DNA of 64,000 bases. Origin: Paenibacillus monticola. Its GTDB lineage: Bacteria > Bacillota > Bacilli > Paenibacillales > Paenibacillaceae. Location of the stretch: positions 1 to 64,000 of the forward strand of contig NZ_WJXB01000019.1 of the NCBI RefSeq assembly GCF_009664975.1, given 5' to 3'. Of this stretch, positions 1 to 6,717 are shown in pieces (position 1 is the first letter of the stretch; each line of letters begins with the position of its first letter). The position numbers were made by a program, and so were the translations under genes. The notes under the pieces were generated by a model. That model searched no databases, was not told the origin of the DNA, and was given only the letters and a program-made list of their open reading frames with translations.

Positions 1-52
1 GTGCAGCAATGCATGGAGCTGACCAATACTAATCGGTCGAGGGCTTATCCTA
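1..52 (+). rRNA. 23S rRNA, 3' end (partial)
   Basis: The first ~50 bases carry the conserved 3' terminal helix of bacterial 23S rRNA, including GACCAATACTAATCGGTCGA, followed directly by a spacer and 5S rRNA. The gene enters from the left edge. The exact 3' end is placed by similarity to the known terminal stem and may be off by a few bases. Confidence 0.9.
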
Positions 53-202
53 AACAAGCAAGAAACGCAAATTCGATTCGGATTCAGTTTTCAGGAATCA
101 ATTTTCTAATCGATGGAGTCCTAGTGGCTACTTGGTGAAGATATTGTTTTCAGCATTTGGCGATGCTGTACCTGAATAATGCATTTACGCTGTAAATGCC
201 CG

Positions 203-319
203 TTTGGTGGCGATAGCGGAGGGGTTCCACACGTACCCATCCCGAACACGACCGTTAAGCCCTCCAGCGCCGATGGTACTTGGACCGAAGGGTCCTGGGA
301 GAGTAGGACGTTGCCAAGC
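203..319 (+). rRNA. rrf: 5S rRNA
   Basis: About 117 nt with the hallmark 5S elements: a 5' arm TTTGGTGGCGATAGCGGAG, the loop region CCCATCCCGAACACG, the CGATGGTACTTGG block, and a 3' arm that pairs back (GTTGCCAAGC). It sits 150 bp after 23S and 5 bp before the first tRNA, the normal order of a Firmicute rRNA operon. Ends are set by pairing of the terminal helix. Confidence 0.93.
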
Positions 320-324
320 GATTT

Positions 325-400
325 TCCCTGATAGCTCAGTTGGTAGAGCACTCGACTGTTAATCGAGTTGTCACAGGTTCGAGCCCTGTTCGGGGAGCCA
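325..400 (+). tRNA. tRNA-Asn(GTT)
   Basis: Cloverleaf of 76 nt with anticodon loop CTGTTAA, acceptor TCCCTGA pairing with TCGGGGA, T-loop GTTCGAG, and CCA encoded. First of a twelve-tRNA array behind the rRNA operon. Confidence 0.96.
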
Positions 401-401
401 T

Positions 402-477
402 GCTCTCATAGCTCAGTAGGTAGAGTGCATCCATGGTAAGGATGAGGTCACCGGTTCGAATCCGGTTGAGAGCTCCA
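402..477 (+). tRNA. tRNA-Thr(GGT)
   Basis: Cloverleaf of 76 nt with anticodon loop ATGGTAA between CATCC and GGATG arms. Acceptor GCTCTCA pairs with TGAGAGC; CCA is encoded. It begins one base after tRNA-Asn. Confidence 0.95.
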
Positions 478-488
478 CAGATTTATTA

Positions 489-563
489 GGCCCGTTGGTC
501 AAGGGGTTAAGACACCTCCCTTTCACGGAGGTAACATGGGTTCGAATCCCATACGGGTCACCA
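489..563 (+). tRNA. tRNA-Glu(TTC)
   Basis: Cloverleaf of 75 nt with anticodon loop CTTTCAC. Acceptor GGCCCGT pairs with ACGGGTC; CCA is encoded. Confidence 0.95.
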
Positions 564-604
564 AATTTCACTTATCCTTACCCTTTGAGGGTCACCATAC
601 ATAC

Positions 605-680
605 GGAGGCTTAGCTCAGCTGGGAGAGCATCTGCCTTACAAGCAGAGGGTCGGGGGTTCGAACCCCTCAGCCTCCACCA
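605..680 (+). tRNA. tRNA-Val(TAC)
   Basis: Cloverleaf of 76 nt with anticodon loop CTTACAA between TCTGC and GCAGA arms. Acceptor GGAGGCT pairs with AGCCTCC; CCA is encoded. Confidence 0.95.
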
Positions 681-731
681 TAATCGTCATTATATTCTGT
701 GAGATTATGGGCAATATAAGGTATCCAACAT

Positions 732-805
732 TGGGGTTTAGCCAAGCGGTAAGGCAACGGACTTTGACTCCGTCATCATAGGTTCGATTCCTATATCCCC
801 AGCCA
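732..805 (+). tRNA. tRNA-Gln(TTG)
   Basis: Cloverleaf of 74 nt with anticodon loop CTTTGAC between CGGA and TCCG arms. Acceptor TGGGG pairs with CCCCA; CCA is encoded. Confidence 0.94.
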
Positions 806-810
806 AGTGA

Positions 811-886
811 GAGCCATTAGCTCAGCTGGTAGAGCACCTGACTTTTAATCAGGGTGTCGAAGGTTCGAATCCTTCATGGCTCACCA
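811..886 (+). tRNA. tRNA-Lys(TTT)
   Basis: Cloverleaf of 76 nt with anticodon loop CTTTTAA between CCTGA and TCAGG arms. Acceptor GAGCCAT pairs with ATGGCTC; CCA is encoded. Confidence 0.95.
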
Positions 887-902
887 TTTTTATTTGTATT
901 GT

Positions 903-986
903 GCGCGTGTGGCGGAATTGGCAGACGCACTAGACTTAGGATCTAGCGTTTATGACGTGGGGGTTCAAGTCCCTCCACGCGCACCA
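903..986 (+). tRNA. tRNA-Leu(TAG)
   Basis: Class II tRNA of 84 nt with a long variable arm. Anticodon loop CTTAGGA lies between CTAGA and TCTAG arms. Acceptor GCGCGTG pairs with CACGCGC; CCA is encoded. Confidence 0.95.
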
Positions 987-993
987 CTTATTT

Positions 994-1068
994 GCGGACG
1001 TGGCTCAGCGGTAGAGCATCGCCTTGCCAAGGCGAGGGTCGCGGGTTCGATTCCCGTCGTCCGCTCCA
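994..1068 (+). tRNA. tRNA-Gly(GCC)
   Basis: Cloverleaf of 75 nt with anticodon loop TTGCCAA between CGCC and GGCG arms. Acceptor GCGGACG pairs with CGTCCGC; CCA is encoded. Confidence 0.95.
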
Positions 1069-1080
1069 ATAGTTTTATAT

Positions 1081-1157
1081 GCGCCCTTAGCTCAGCTGGA
1101 TAGAGCGTTTGACTACGAATCAAAAGGCCGGGGATTCGAATTCCTCAGGGCGCACCA
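1081..1157 (+). tRNA. tRNA-Arg(ACG)
   Basis: Cloverleaf of 77 nt with anticodon loop CTACGAA between TTTGA and TCAAA arms. Acceptor GCGCCCT pairs with AGGGCGC; CCA is encoded. Confidence 0.95.
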
Positions 1158-1189
1158 TTTTTTTGGAAGCATTCTTAATTTTATATTGT

Positions 1190-1263
1190 CGGGACGTAGC
1201 TCAGCTTGGTAGAGCACCTGGTTTGGGACCAGGGGGTCGCATGTTCAAATCGTGTCGTCCCGA
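1190..1263 (+). tRNA. tRNA-Pro(TGG), copy 1
   Basis: Cloverleaf of 74 nt with anticodon loop TTTGGGA between CCTGG and CCAGG arms. Acceptor CGGGACG pairs with CGTCCCG, then discriminator A. Unlike its neighbours it has no encoded CCA (TTTT follows). An identical copy lies at 1369-1442. Confidence 0.94.
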
Positions 1264-1275
1264 TTTTACACCTTT

Positions 1276-1349
1276 GCGGGTGTAGTTCAATGGTAGAACT
1301 TCAGCCTTCCAAGCTGATAGCGTGGGTTCGATTCCCATCACCCGCTCCA
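1276..1349 (+). tRNA. tRNA-Gly(TCC)
   Basis: Cloverleaf of 74 nt with anticodon loop CTTCCAA between CAGC and GCTG arms. Acceptor GCGGGTG pairs with CACCCGC; CCA is encoded. Confidence 0.95.
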
Positions 1350-1368
1350 TATTTTATTTTTATAGTTT

Positions 1369-1442
1369 CGGGACGTAGCTCAGCTTGGTAGAGCACCTGG
1401 TTTGGGACCAGGGGGTCGCATGTTCAAATCGTGTCGTCCCGA
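1369..1442 (+). tRNA. tRNA-Pro(TGG), copy 2
   Basis: Identical over 74 nt to the copy at 1190-1263, again without encoded CCA. Last tRNA of the array, directly upstream of the operon terminator. Confidence 0.94.
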
Positions 1443-1468
1443 TACACTTACAGTTCATAGCTGACAAA

Positions 1469-1500
1469 AACTCTTACTTAGGTAAGAGTTTTTTGTTGTT
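1469..1500 (+). terminator. Rho-independent terminator of the rRNA/tRNA operon
   Basis: Perfect 9-bp hairpin (AACTCTTAC, loop TTAG, GTAAGAGTT) followed by a T-rich tail. The A run on the 5' side means it could also terminate the convergent leftward immA-like transcript ending at 1521. Confidence 0.9.
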
Positions 1501-1520
1501 TTATTAGAAAGAACCATTTA

Positions 1521-1952
1521 TTAATCTTGTGTGTAGAATCTAACTTCCGGAGGAATTCCAATCCGCAAATAATAACTGTTCAGTGACTCATCCTGATCGG
1601 GAAGACTATTGGCAGATAGTAGCTTCAAGGCAAAAAGGTTGGCTTGACGTTCCAGCTTACCTGGTGAGAAGTAGGAACTCTCTTCCAGAAAAAAACGGTT
1701 GATGCCTTTGTGGAGGCGATCATGTCCTAATTCATGCGCACAAACAAATCGCTGCCACTCTAGAGGTAGCTCATTATGAATGACAATAAATCTTCTTCTT
1801 AATTTCCTGTAATATAAGCCCTTTGTGACTGCTCCCAGATTCATGAAACGAATGTGTATCCCGAGCGCTCTGGAAAGCTCAAATGGACAGTTGGTTTTAT
1901 ATTTTTTAAGCAAATTATTGATCAATTCATCCATTTTCTTCACCTGCAGCAT
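1521..1952 (-). CDS. ImmA/IrrE-type metallopeptidase
   Basis: A 143-residue protein with the zinc-peptidase signature HELGH at about residues 72-76, inside a FVCAHELGHDRLH context, and the typical ImmA downstream block (ERQANLFALKLL). ImmA-family proteases cleave the Xre-type repressor encoded beside them and so induce the adjacent mobile element. Here the partner is the Xre gene immediately upstream (18 bp gap, same strand). An internal Met at residue 7 is an alternative start. The pair sits at the left border of the phage-tail locus, so I infer it is the induction switch of that locus; the substrate is not shown by sequence. Confidence 0.85.
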   Translation of the reverse strand: MLQVKKMDELINNLLKKYKTNCPFELSRALGIHIRFMNLGAVTKGLYYRKLRRRFIVIHNELPLEWQRFVCAHELGHDRLHKGINRFFLEESSYFSPGKLERQANLFALKLLSANSLPDQDESLNSYYLRIGIPPEVRFYTQD

Positions 1953-1970
1953 GTTAGTGTAGTAGTAGTG

Positions 1971-2414
1971 TTATTTATTGGACTCTGGATCATTCTTCTG
2001 TTGTTTTCTTTTGTTCATTTGTTTGGCCTCCCAGAACAAACCAGTCAGCACATCCTTTATCCTCTGTTTGTCTTCCTGATCTAACGGTATCCCGTCAAAC
2101 ATTAGCTCTCCGTCATCCTCCAGCATCTTTCGAAAATCTCGCTTATCCTTGCTTGTAGCCCACTCTGGAACGACATTAACACTGGATGGGGCCTGTTGCG
2201 GTAAATAACCAGCGTGCTCCATAAGCTCCTCATAGGAGACCTCAATAGCTTGAGCAATTTTACGCAATGTATCAGGCTTAGGAACACCTCTCAGTCCATT
2301 TTCTATCCGTGAAATCTGTGAACCGCTAATTCCGGCTGCTGTTGCCAAATGGTTAATCGTCAGTCCCTTTGCCTCTCGCAGCTGTTTCAGATAATCCCCA
2401 AATTCTGCTTTCAT
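1971..2414 (-). CDS. Xre-family (Cro/C1-type HTH) repressor
   Basis: A 147-residue protein. Residues about 8-65 form a Cro/C1 helix-turn-helix (LKQLREAKGLTINHLATAAG, then ISGSQISRIENGLRG), and a charged C-terminal region follows. It is transcribed leftward with the ImmA-like gene and is divergent from the ArpU-type gene at 2700. The intergenic region holds two matching palindromes (2466-2481 and 2501-2512) that I propose as its operators. Inferred role: keeps the rightward phage-tail genes silent until ImmA-dependent removal. Confidence 0.88.
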   Translation of the reverse strand: MKAEFGDYLKQLREAKGLTINHLATAAGISGSQISRIENGLRGVPKPDTLRKIAQAIEVSYEELMEHAGYLPQQAPSSVNVVPEWATSKDKRDFRKMLEDDGELMFDGIPLDQEDKQRIKDVLTGLFWEAKQMNKRKQQKNDPESNK

Positions 2415-2465
2415 CTTGACCGACTCCTTATCTGCTATTGGCTATTGCTATTAATATAAGCCATT

Positions 2466-2512
2466 TTTACCAAAAGGTAAATATGAAAAGAGCAGTATGA
2501 TGCCAAAAGGCA
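2466..2512. promoter_or_regulatory. Paired palindromic operators for the Xre repressor
   Basis: Two perfect inverted repeats with the same core and spacing: TTTACC-AAAA-GGTAAA (2466-2481) and TGCC-AAAA-GGCA (2501-2512). Their centres are 33 bp apart, about three helical turns, so two dimers could bind the same DNA face. They begin about 50 bp upstream of the Xre start and lie between the divergent genes. That the Xre protein binds them is inference from position and symmetry. Confidence 0.6.
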
Positions 2513-2699
2513 AGATAAAATAGGGAAGTATGGCTTTTTTGGACTAAAACAGCCTCAAACGGCATTTTACGGAATTGGTAGATAAGTGGTATATTATAGA
2601 AAAATACGAACAATATACGAACAAGAAGAATTCTACCATATTTCTCTAGGGATTTCTGCTAATTTATTTTCTATCCATTAATCACAAAGGAGTGCATAC

Positions 2700-3227
2700 A
2701 TGATGAACTTGTTAACTTCAACTTTACCGGAACTGGATCGCCGTCAGACTCAAATTGCTATAGAAGGTCTGTTAGAGAAATACCGCATTTTTAAGACAGT
2801 TACATTTGAGGCAAAGGAGGCCGGAATCACTTACTCTTATACTGAGAGATTCCATGGTCCTACGAATACTGTTACTGATCAGACTGCCGCGCTTGCTGCG
2901 CATAATGTAGACGTGCCTGCTGCTAGGAGAGCTTTTTGTACGGCGATTGATTCTGTTGTGGAGAGACTTGAGACGAGGGAGCAGCAGTTGGTGCACGAAA
3001 GGTATATGAAACGGGATGAGACGTACGATTACACGATCTATAATCATGTGTTTGATCCGCCTGTCAGCAAGGACACTTATGTAAAGATACGCTCGAAGGC
3101 TTTTTATAAGATGGCATTGGCTTTAATGGATCTTGGACTGCTGTCTCTGAATTCACTAACAAAAGCAACTCCTAAAACGCAGACGGAACTGAAAGAACAT
3201 GCAGAGAGAATCGGCAGCACAGTTTAA
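2700..3227 (+). CDS. ArpU-family phage transcriptional regulator
   Basis: A 175-residue protein resembling ArpU/Xpf-type late regulators of Gram-positive prophages. It has an N-terminal segment with a short alpha-helical linker, and a C-terminal sigma-region-4-like part (about 125-160: SKDTYVKIRSKAFYKMALAL) expected to bind late promoters. The start ATG is preceded by AAAGGAG 7 bp upstream. It is the first rightward gene of the phage-tail locus and diverges from the Xre/ImmA pair. In PBSX-type loci such a protein switches on the structural genes; that role is inferred here. Confidence 0.75.
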   Translation: MMNLLTSTLPELDRRQTQIAIEGLLEKYRIFKTVTFEAKEAGITYSYTERFHGPTNTVTDQTAALAAHNVDVPAARRAFCTAIDSVVERLETREQQLVHERYMKRDETYDYTIYNHVFDPPVSKDTYVKIRSKAFYKMALALMDLGLLSLNSLTKATPKTQTELKEHAERIGSTV

Positions 3228-3415
3228 GTGGGTGGGTGAAATCAGAAGTATGAGATGGAAAATTGGATTTTAAAAACAACGATCCTGGCTGTATTGTCCT
3301 TAATGGATGATGCAGTTTTTTTTCGGCGAAAAAGCGCTCTAAGCCATCCCTAACTCATCCCAAACATCGCTGGAATACCGTCTCTAGGCGGAAGTTGAGG
3401 GGGTATGATTATAAC

Positions 3416-3583
3416 ATGGCAAATGAAGCAGAAGAACACCGCAGGAGCATGAATGCTCTACTAAACACTATCGCGGTGAAAGATTCTTCTAAGCAGTTGC
3501 CTAACCAAGAAGTGGATATTATCCCTAGTGGATCGTATCCATTTTTAATTCCTAGTTCAAAAAGGAGGATGAGTATTTATTAA
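3416..3583 (+). CDS. Small hypothetical protein, phage-tail locus
   Basis: Short frame (about 55 residues from ATG 3416; a TTG at 3395 would add 7) lying between the ArpU-type regulator and the tail terminator-like gene. A GAGGGGG run upstream could serve as a ribosome binding site, though its spacing to ATG 3416 is long. No recognisable domain. The stop overlaps the Shine-Dalgarno region of the next gene, consistent with coupling. It could also be untranslated leader. Confidence 0.35.
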   Translation: MANEAEEHRRSMNALLNTIAVKDSSKQLPNQEVDIIPSGSYPFLIPSSKRRMSIY

Positions 3584-3584
3584 C

Positions 3585-4001
3585 ATGTCCGCACAACAAC
3601 AACTGCGGGATAACATCACAAATGCGCTTGAACGGTATTTTCCAGATATACCCGTTTACGTGAATGGAGAGAAACCGCAGGCAGCTTATTTTCAACCGGC
3701 AATGATCTCAGCAACCTTTGATCGGCAGCGTGAGGGCAGGTATCTGGCTGTTTACCACTTTGGTATCCGCTATGAGCAGGGCAGCCTGCTAAGAGGTGAG
3801 GAAATGGCTGATGAGCTTCGAGAAGCGCTGGCAGTGATTGAGAAGGAAGATGTTTCTGTGCGCAGTGTTCGGCATGCTTGGGAGGCTGGGACAGCCGAGC
3901 GGGGGCCGCTTTTTACGGTGGATTATATGCTTTATCTGCAAAGTGATCAGTCGGAAGCGGTGAAGATGGGCCAAATGACAGGAGGAGAACAACTGAAATG
4001 A
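3585..4001 (+). CDS. Phage tail terminator-like protein (DUF6838-type)
   Basis: A 138-residue acidic protein at the position, directly before the sheath gene, where PBSX-like and other Firmicute myophage tails encode a small neck or tail-completion protein. The alternation of beta strands with a central helix (SATFDRQREGRYLAVYHFGIRY, then EEMADELREAL) fits tail-terminator folds. The start ATG follows AAAGGAGGATG. It overlaps the next small gene by 4 bp. The functional name rests on synteny and general resemblance. Confidence 0.6.
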   Translation: MSAQQQLRDNITNALERYFPDIPVYVNGEKPQAAYFQPAMISATFDRQREGRYLAVYHFGIRYEQGSLLRGEEMADELREALAVIEKEDVSVRSVRHAWEAGTAERGPLFTVDYMLYLQSDQSEAVKMGQMTGGEQLK

Positions 4002-4180
4002 GTACAAATGAGACAAGCAGTAACAGTAATTTATTTGGCAAAGGGCAGATTATGGAATCGACGATTTTTTTACCACAGGAAAAAGATGTGCTGAACGTTA
4101 TTTTGCAAGATGAACAGAGCTATACGGTGGAAGATGCGAAAGAATTACTGGTACTTTTTTTAAATAAGGAGGTTATTTAA
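3998..4180 (+). CDS. Small phage-tail locus protein of unknown function
   Basis: A 60-residue frame starting in an ATGA overlap with the upstream gene and ending one base into the ATG of the sheath gene. Such tight coupling on both sides argues that it is translated. The ribosome binding site is AGGAGGAG about 11 bp upstream. The sequence is acidic with no known motif. Small proteins at this place occur in many PBSX-like loci without assigned function. Confidence 0.6.
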   Translation: MSTNETSSNSNLFGKGQIMESTIFLPQEKDVLNVILQDEQSYTVEDAKELLVLFLNKEVI

Positions 4181-5502
4181 TGGTTGGAGGAACATGGACA
4201 ACGCAAAATAAGGTGCGCCCCGGAGTTTACGTAAATGTAGCAACGAATCAAAGTGCCATCGGTAAAATGGGGGAACGTGGAATCACGGCACTGGCGCTTA
4301 CACTGCCTTGGGGGCAATCAGGAGTGATTGTTAAGCTAACACCGCAGGATGATGTGGCTAAGCTGCTAGGCTATGATCTGACCCATCCTACGCTGCTGTC
4401 GGTGCGTGAAGCACTGAAGCGGGCTGGAACGTTGCTGCTGTATCGTCTGAATGAGGGCGTAAAAGCGGCGGTGACTAATAACGGACTACAGATTACTGCA
4501 AAATACGGTGGCGCTCGCGGCAATGATATTTCTGTGGTCATTGAGAAAAACATCGAAAACAATGTGTTGTTTGATGTGAAAACGCTCCTTGATGGTATAG
4601 AGCAGGATAAGCAAACGGTGGGAGTTGCTGAAGCATTGCTACCCAATGATTATGTGCAATTTCAAGTGAACGGTACGACTGGCTTGTCGCTGACCGCAGG
4701 TTTGCCGCTAATAGGTGGAACGAACGGTACAGTGACTAATCAGGAGCATAGTGATTTCCTATCTGCGCTGGAGGTTCAGGACTTCCAAACGGTAGGTTTA
4801 TTGTCTCAGGACAACTTACTTAAGGCGTTATATACCTCATTCGTGAAGCGCTTGCGTGATGTCGAAGGGAAAAAGGTACAAACAGTATTGTCGGACTACG
4901 CCACGGCTGACCATGAAGGGATAATCAGTGTCAAGAATGGTGTGGTACTGAGCGACGGTACAACCATCGATAAAACAGGCGCGGTTGCCTGGGTGGCTGG
5001 TGCTACTGCGGCTGCTGCGGTGAATGAATCGCTGACTTATCAAGCCTATGACGATGCGGTTGACGCTGATGTACGCTTTAGCTATTCCGAGACGACAGCA
5101 GCATTGTTAAACGGTGAGCTGCTCTTTACTTACAGCGGAGGCCGGGCTGTGGTGGAACAGGATATTAATACATTTACGGCTTATTCACCGGACAAGGGCA
5201 AAGCTTTCTCTAAGAATCGTGTGCTGCGTGTGTTGGACGGAATTGCGAATGATTTGAAGACTATTTTTGAAAGCTATTTTATCGGCAAGGTAGCAAATAA
5301 TGAGGACGGCCGTGCGCTCTTCTGGTCGCAATGTGCGACTTACATGAATGAACTGCAAAATATCGGGGCCATTGAAGGTTTCAATTCGCAAACAGATATC
5401 GTCGTGGTGGCTGGTACGGATAGTGACAGCATTGTGCTGGAAGCTGCCGTGAAGCCAGTAGATTCGGTTGAAAAAGTATATATGAAAGTGAAGGTGGTTT
5501 AA
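4180..5502 (+). CDS. xkdK: Contractile tail sheath protein (XkdK-like)
   Basis: A 440-residue protein. The N-terminus (TWTTQNKVRPGVYVNVATNQ) is the typical start of Firmicute myophage sheath proteins, and the C-terminus (VVKPVDSVEKVYMKVKVV-like ending) is the conserved sheath handshake region. The length fits XkdK (about 460). It forms the contractile outer cylinder around the tube encoded next, 1 bp apart. The sheath-tube pair makes this a contractile (myovirus-like) rather than a flexible tail. Ribosome binding site AAGGAGG precedes the ATG. Confidence 0.93.
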   Translation: MVGGTWTTQNKVRPGVYVNVATNQSAIGKMGERGITALALTLPWGQSGVIVKLTPQDDVAKLLGYDLTHPTLLSVREALKRAGTLLLYRLNEGVKAAVTNNGLQITAKYGGARGNDISVVIEKNIENNVLFDVKTLLDGIEQDKQTVGVAEALLPNDYVQFQVNGTTGLSLTAGLPLIGGTNGTVTNQEHSDFLSALEVQDFQTVGLLSQDNLLKALYTSFVKRLRDVEGKKVQTVLSDYATADHEGIISVKNGVVLSDGTTIDKTGAVAWVAGATAAAAVNESLTYQAYDDAVDADVRFSYSETTAALLNGELLFTYSGGRAVVEQDINTFTAYSPDKGKAFSKNRVLRVLDGIANDLKTIFESYFIGKVANNEDGRALFWSQCATYMNELQNIGAIEGFNSQTDIVVVAGTDSDSIVLEAAVKPVDSVEKVYMKVKVV

Positions 5503-5503
5503 G

Positions 5504-5974
5504 ATGGCGTTCTTGAAAGCTAGCGATACCCTTTCCGGCCAGGAAGGCCGCGCTTATGCTGTAATTGGTACACAAACGGAAGAAATGTTCTACGTGAAGA
5601 CGATGGAAGCGACTGTAGAGAAGCAAAAAGCGGAGGTGAAGACACTTGGCCGTCGGGGCGTTCAGCATAAAGCGACCGGGTGGTCGGGCAGCGGATCGAT
5701 GACGATTTTCTATATGACCAGCCGTTTCCGCCAAATGATGCTGGATTATATGAATACGGGTGTCGATCAATATTTTGATATTGAAGTCACGAATGAAGAC
5801 CCTTCATCCAGCGTTGGAGCGCAGCGGATTTTGCTAAAAGGTGTGAACTTGGATAGCGTTATTATGGCTTCGCTCGATACCGAGTCGGATGCGTTGGAAG
5901 AAGAAGTGAGCTTTACCTTTGAGGATGTGGAGATTGCACAGGCCTTCGGGACAGCGGCAGGAACTGGTCTGTAA
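5504..5974 (+). CDS. xkdM: Tail tube protein (XkdM-like)
   Basis: A 156-residue protein whose length and sequence pattern match PBSX XkdM: an N-terminal MAFLKASDTLSGQEGRAYAVI, a central beta-rich region with GWSGSGSMTIFYMTSRFRQMML, and a C-terminal EEEVSFTFEDVEIAQAF. It polymerises into the inner tube through which the tail acts. It follows the sheath gene immediately. A hairpin behind it (6031-6058) may reduce read-through to later genes, in line with the high copy number of sheath and tube. Confidence 0.92.
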   Translation: MAFLKASDTLSGQEGRAYAVIGTQTEEMFYVKTMEATVEKQKAEVKTLGRRGVQHKATGWSGSGSMTIFYMTSRFRQMMLDYMNTGVDQYFDIEVTNEDPSSSVGAQRILLKGVNLDSVIMASLDTESDALEEEVSFTFEDVEIAQAFGTAAGTGL

Positions 5975-6030
5975 GCTGTTAAGGATATCTATCGAGATGT
6001 GAAAGAACCAATATAGATGTGAGCAAGAAC

Positions 6031-6064
6031 GGCCCGGGTGTGAGGTTGGCAGCGGGCCTCTTCT
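6031..6064 (+). terminator. Hairpin between tube and chaperone genes (possible attenuator)
   Basis: GGCCCG (6031-6036) pairs with CGGGCC (6053-6058), followed by a pyrimidine-rich TCTTCTCT stretch rather than a pure T run. It sits in the only sizeable gap (125 bp) between structural genes. It may act as a weak terminator or a 3' stabiliser for the sheath/tube message. Confidence 0.45.
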
Positions 6065-6099
6065 CTGTCTATAATTAAATCAATTTCAGGAGGATAACA

Positions 6100-6522
6100 A
6101 TGAGTGAATTAAGTTTGTTTTTTGCACAGAATGTGGCTTGTGATACAACGGAAGAATTTGTGGTCTCCCAACGATTTAAAGATAAGGAAGGGGCCGCCGT
6201 TGCTTGGAAGCTGCGCAGTATGACCGAGGATGAGAATCAGGAATGCCGTAAAGCTGCTACTCGTAAGGTGAAGGGGAAGAATGGAGCTTACACTCCTGAA
6301 ATTGATCCCAATGATTATATGGCCAAGCTGATGACATCCAGTGTCATGCATCCCGATCTGAAAAATGCGGAGCTGCAGCGCTCTTACAGTGTCCTTGGTG
6401 CTGAAGCACTGCTGCGCAAAATGCTGCTGCCCGGTGAGTTCGCGGCACTTGGGGAGCGGGTACAGGCCCTGAATGGCTTTGGTACTGATATGAATGAGCT
6501 GGTAGATGAAGTAAAAAACTAA
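6100..6522 (+). CDS. xkdN: Tail assembly chaperone, short form (XkdN-like)
   Basis: A 140-residue protein matching the XkdN tail-chaperone family in position (after the tube, before the tape measure), size and sequence (WKLRSMTEDENQECRKAA; LRKMLLPGEFAALGERVQALNGF). Ribosome binding site AGGAGG lies 8 bp upstream of the ATG. The gene ends in GTA AAA AAC TAA, which contains a canonical slippery heptamer, and a second frame continues without its own start, so a longer -1 frameshift product is expected (see 6513-6701). The two forms would coat the tape measure protein during tail assembly. Confidence 0.9.
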   Translation: MSELSLFFAQNVACDTTEEFVVSQRFKDKEGAAVAWKLRSMTEDENQECRKAATRKVKGKNGAYTPEIDPNDYMAKLMTSSVMHPDLKNAELQRSYSVLGAEALLRKMLLPGEFAALGERVQALNGFGTDMNELVDEVKN

Positions 6523-6701
6523 TTAACGGAGGCGACAGTGAAGCCAACCTGGCTTACTACGCTCTCCACGAGCTGCATATTTTACCGCATGAGCTGATGA
6601 AGCTGTCTACACGTGAACGAGCTGCTATTTATGCGATGATCGCTGTTCGGGTGGATGAGGAGAAGCGTCAGCAGGCAAGGAGTAAGGGGAAGAAAAGATA
6701 A
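6513..6701 (+). CDS. -1 frameshift extension of the tail assembly chaperone
   Basis: The heptamer A-AAA-AAC at 6513-6519 is in the X-XXY-YYZ register of the upstream frame (GTA AAA AAC TAA) and abuts the stop codon. Slipping by -1 continues translation through LINGGDSEANLAYYALHELH to a stop at 6699-6701, adding about 60 residues. This second frame has no plausible early start codon. The extension sits just before the tape measure gene, as in the lambda G/GT and PBSX-type arrangements, where programmed frameshifting is established. A short hairpin (AAGCC/GGCTT, 6541-6555) lies 21 nt downstream. Confidence 0.8.
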   Translation, partial: KKLINGGDSEANLAYYALHELHILPHELMKLSTRERAAIYAMIAVRVDEEKRQQARSKGKKR

Positions 6702-6717
6702 TGAGGGAGGTGAATGA

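Noticed and set aside
536..1391. Open frames of 60-80 codons across the tRNA array
   Set aside because: They run through perfect tRNA cloverleafs on the same strand and have no protein family resemblance; RNA genes explain the sequence.
3228..3584. Missing capsid/terminase genes hidden between the activator and the tail genes
   Set aside because: Only about 360 bp are present, with one short frame; there is no room for head genes.
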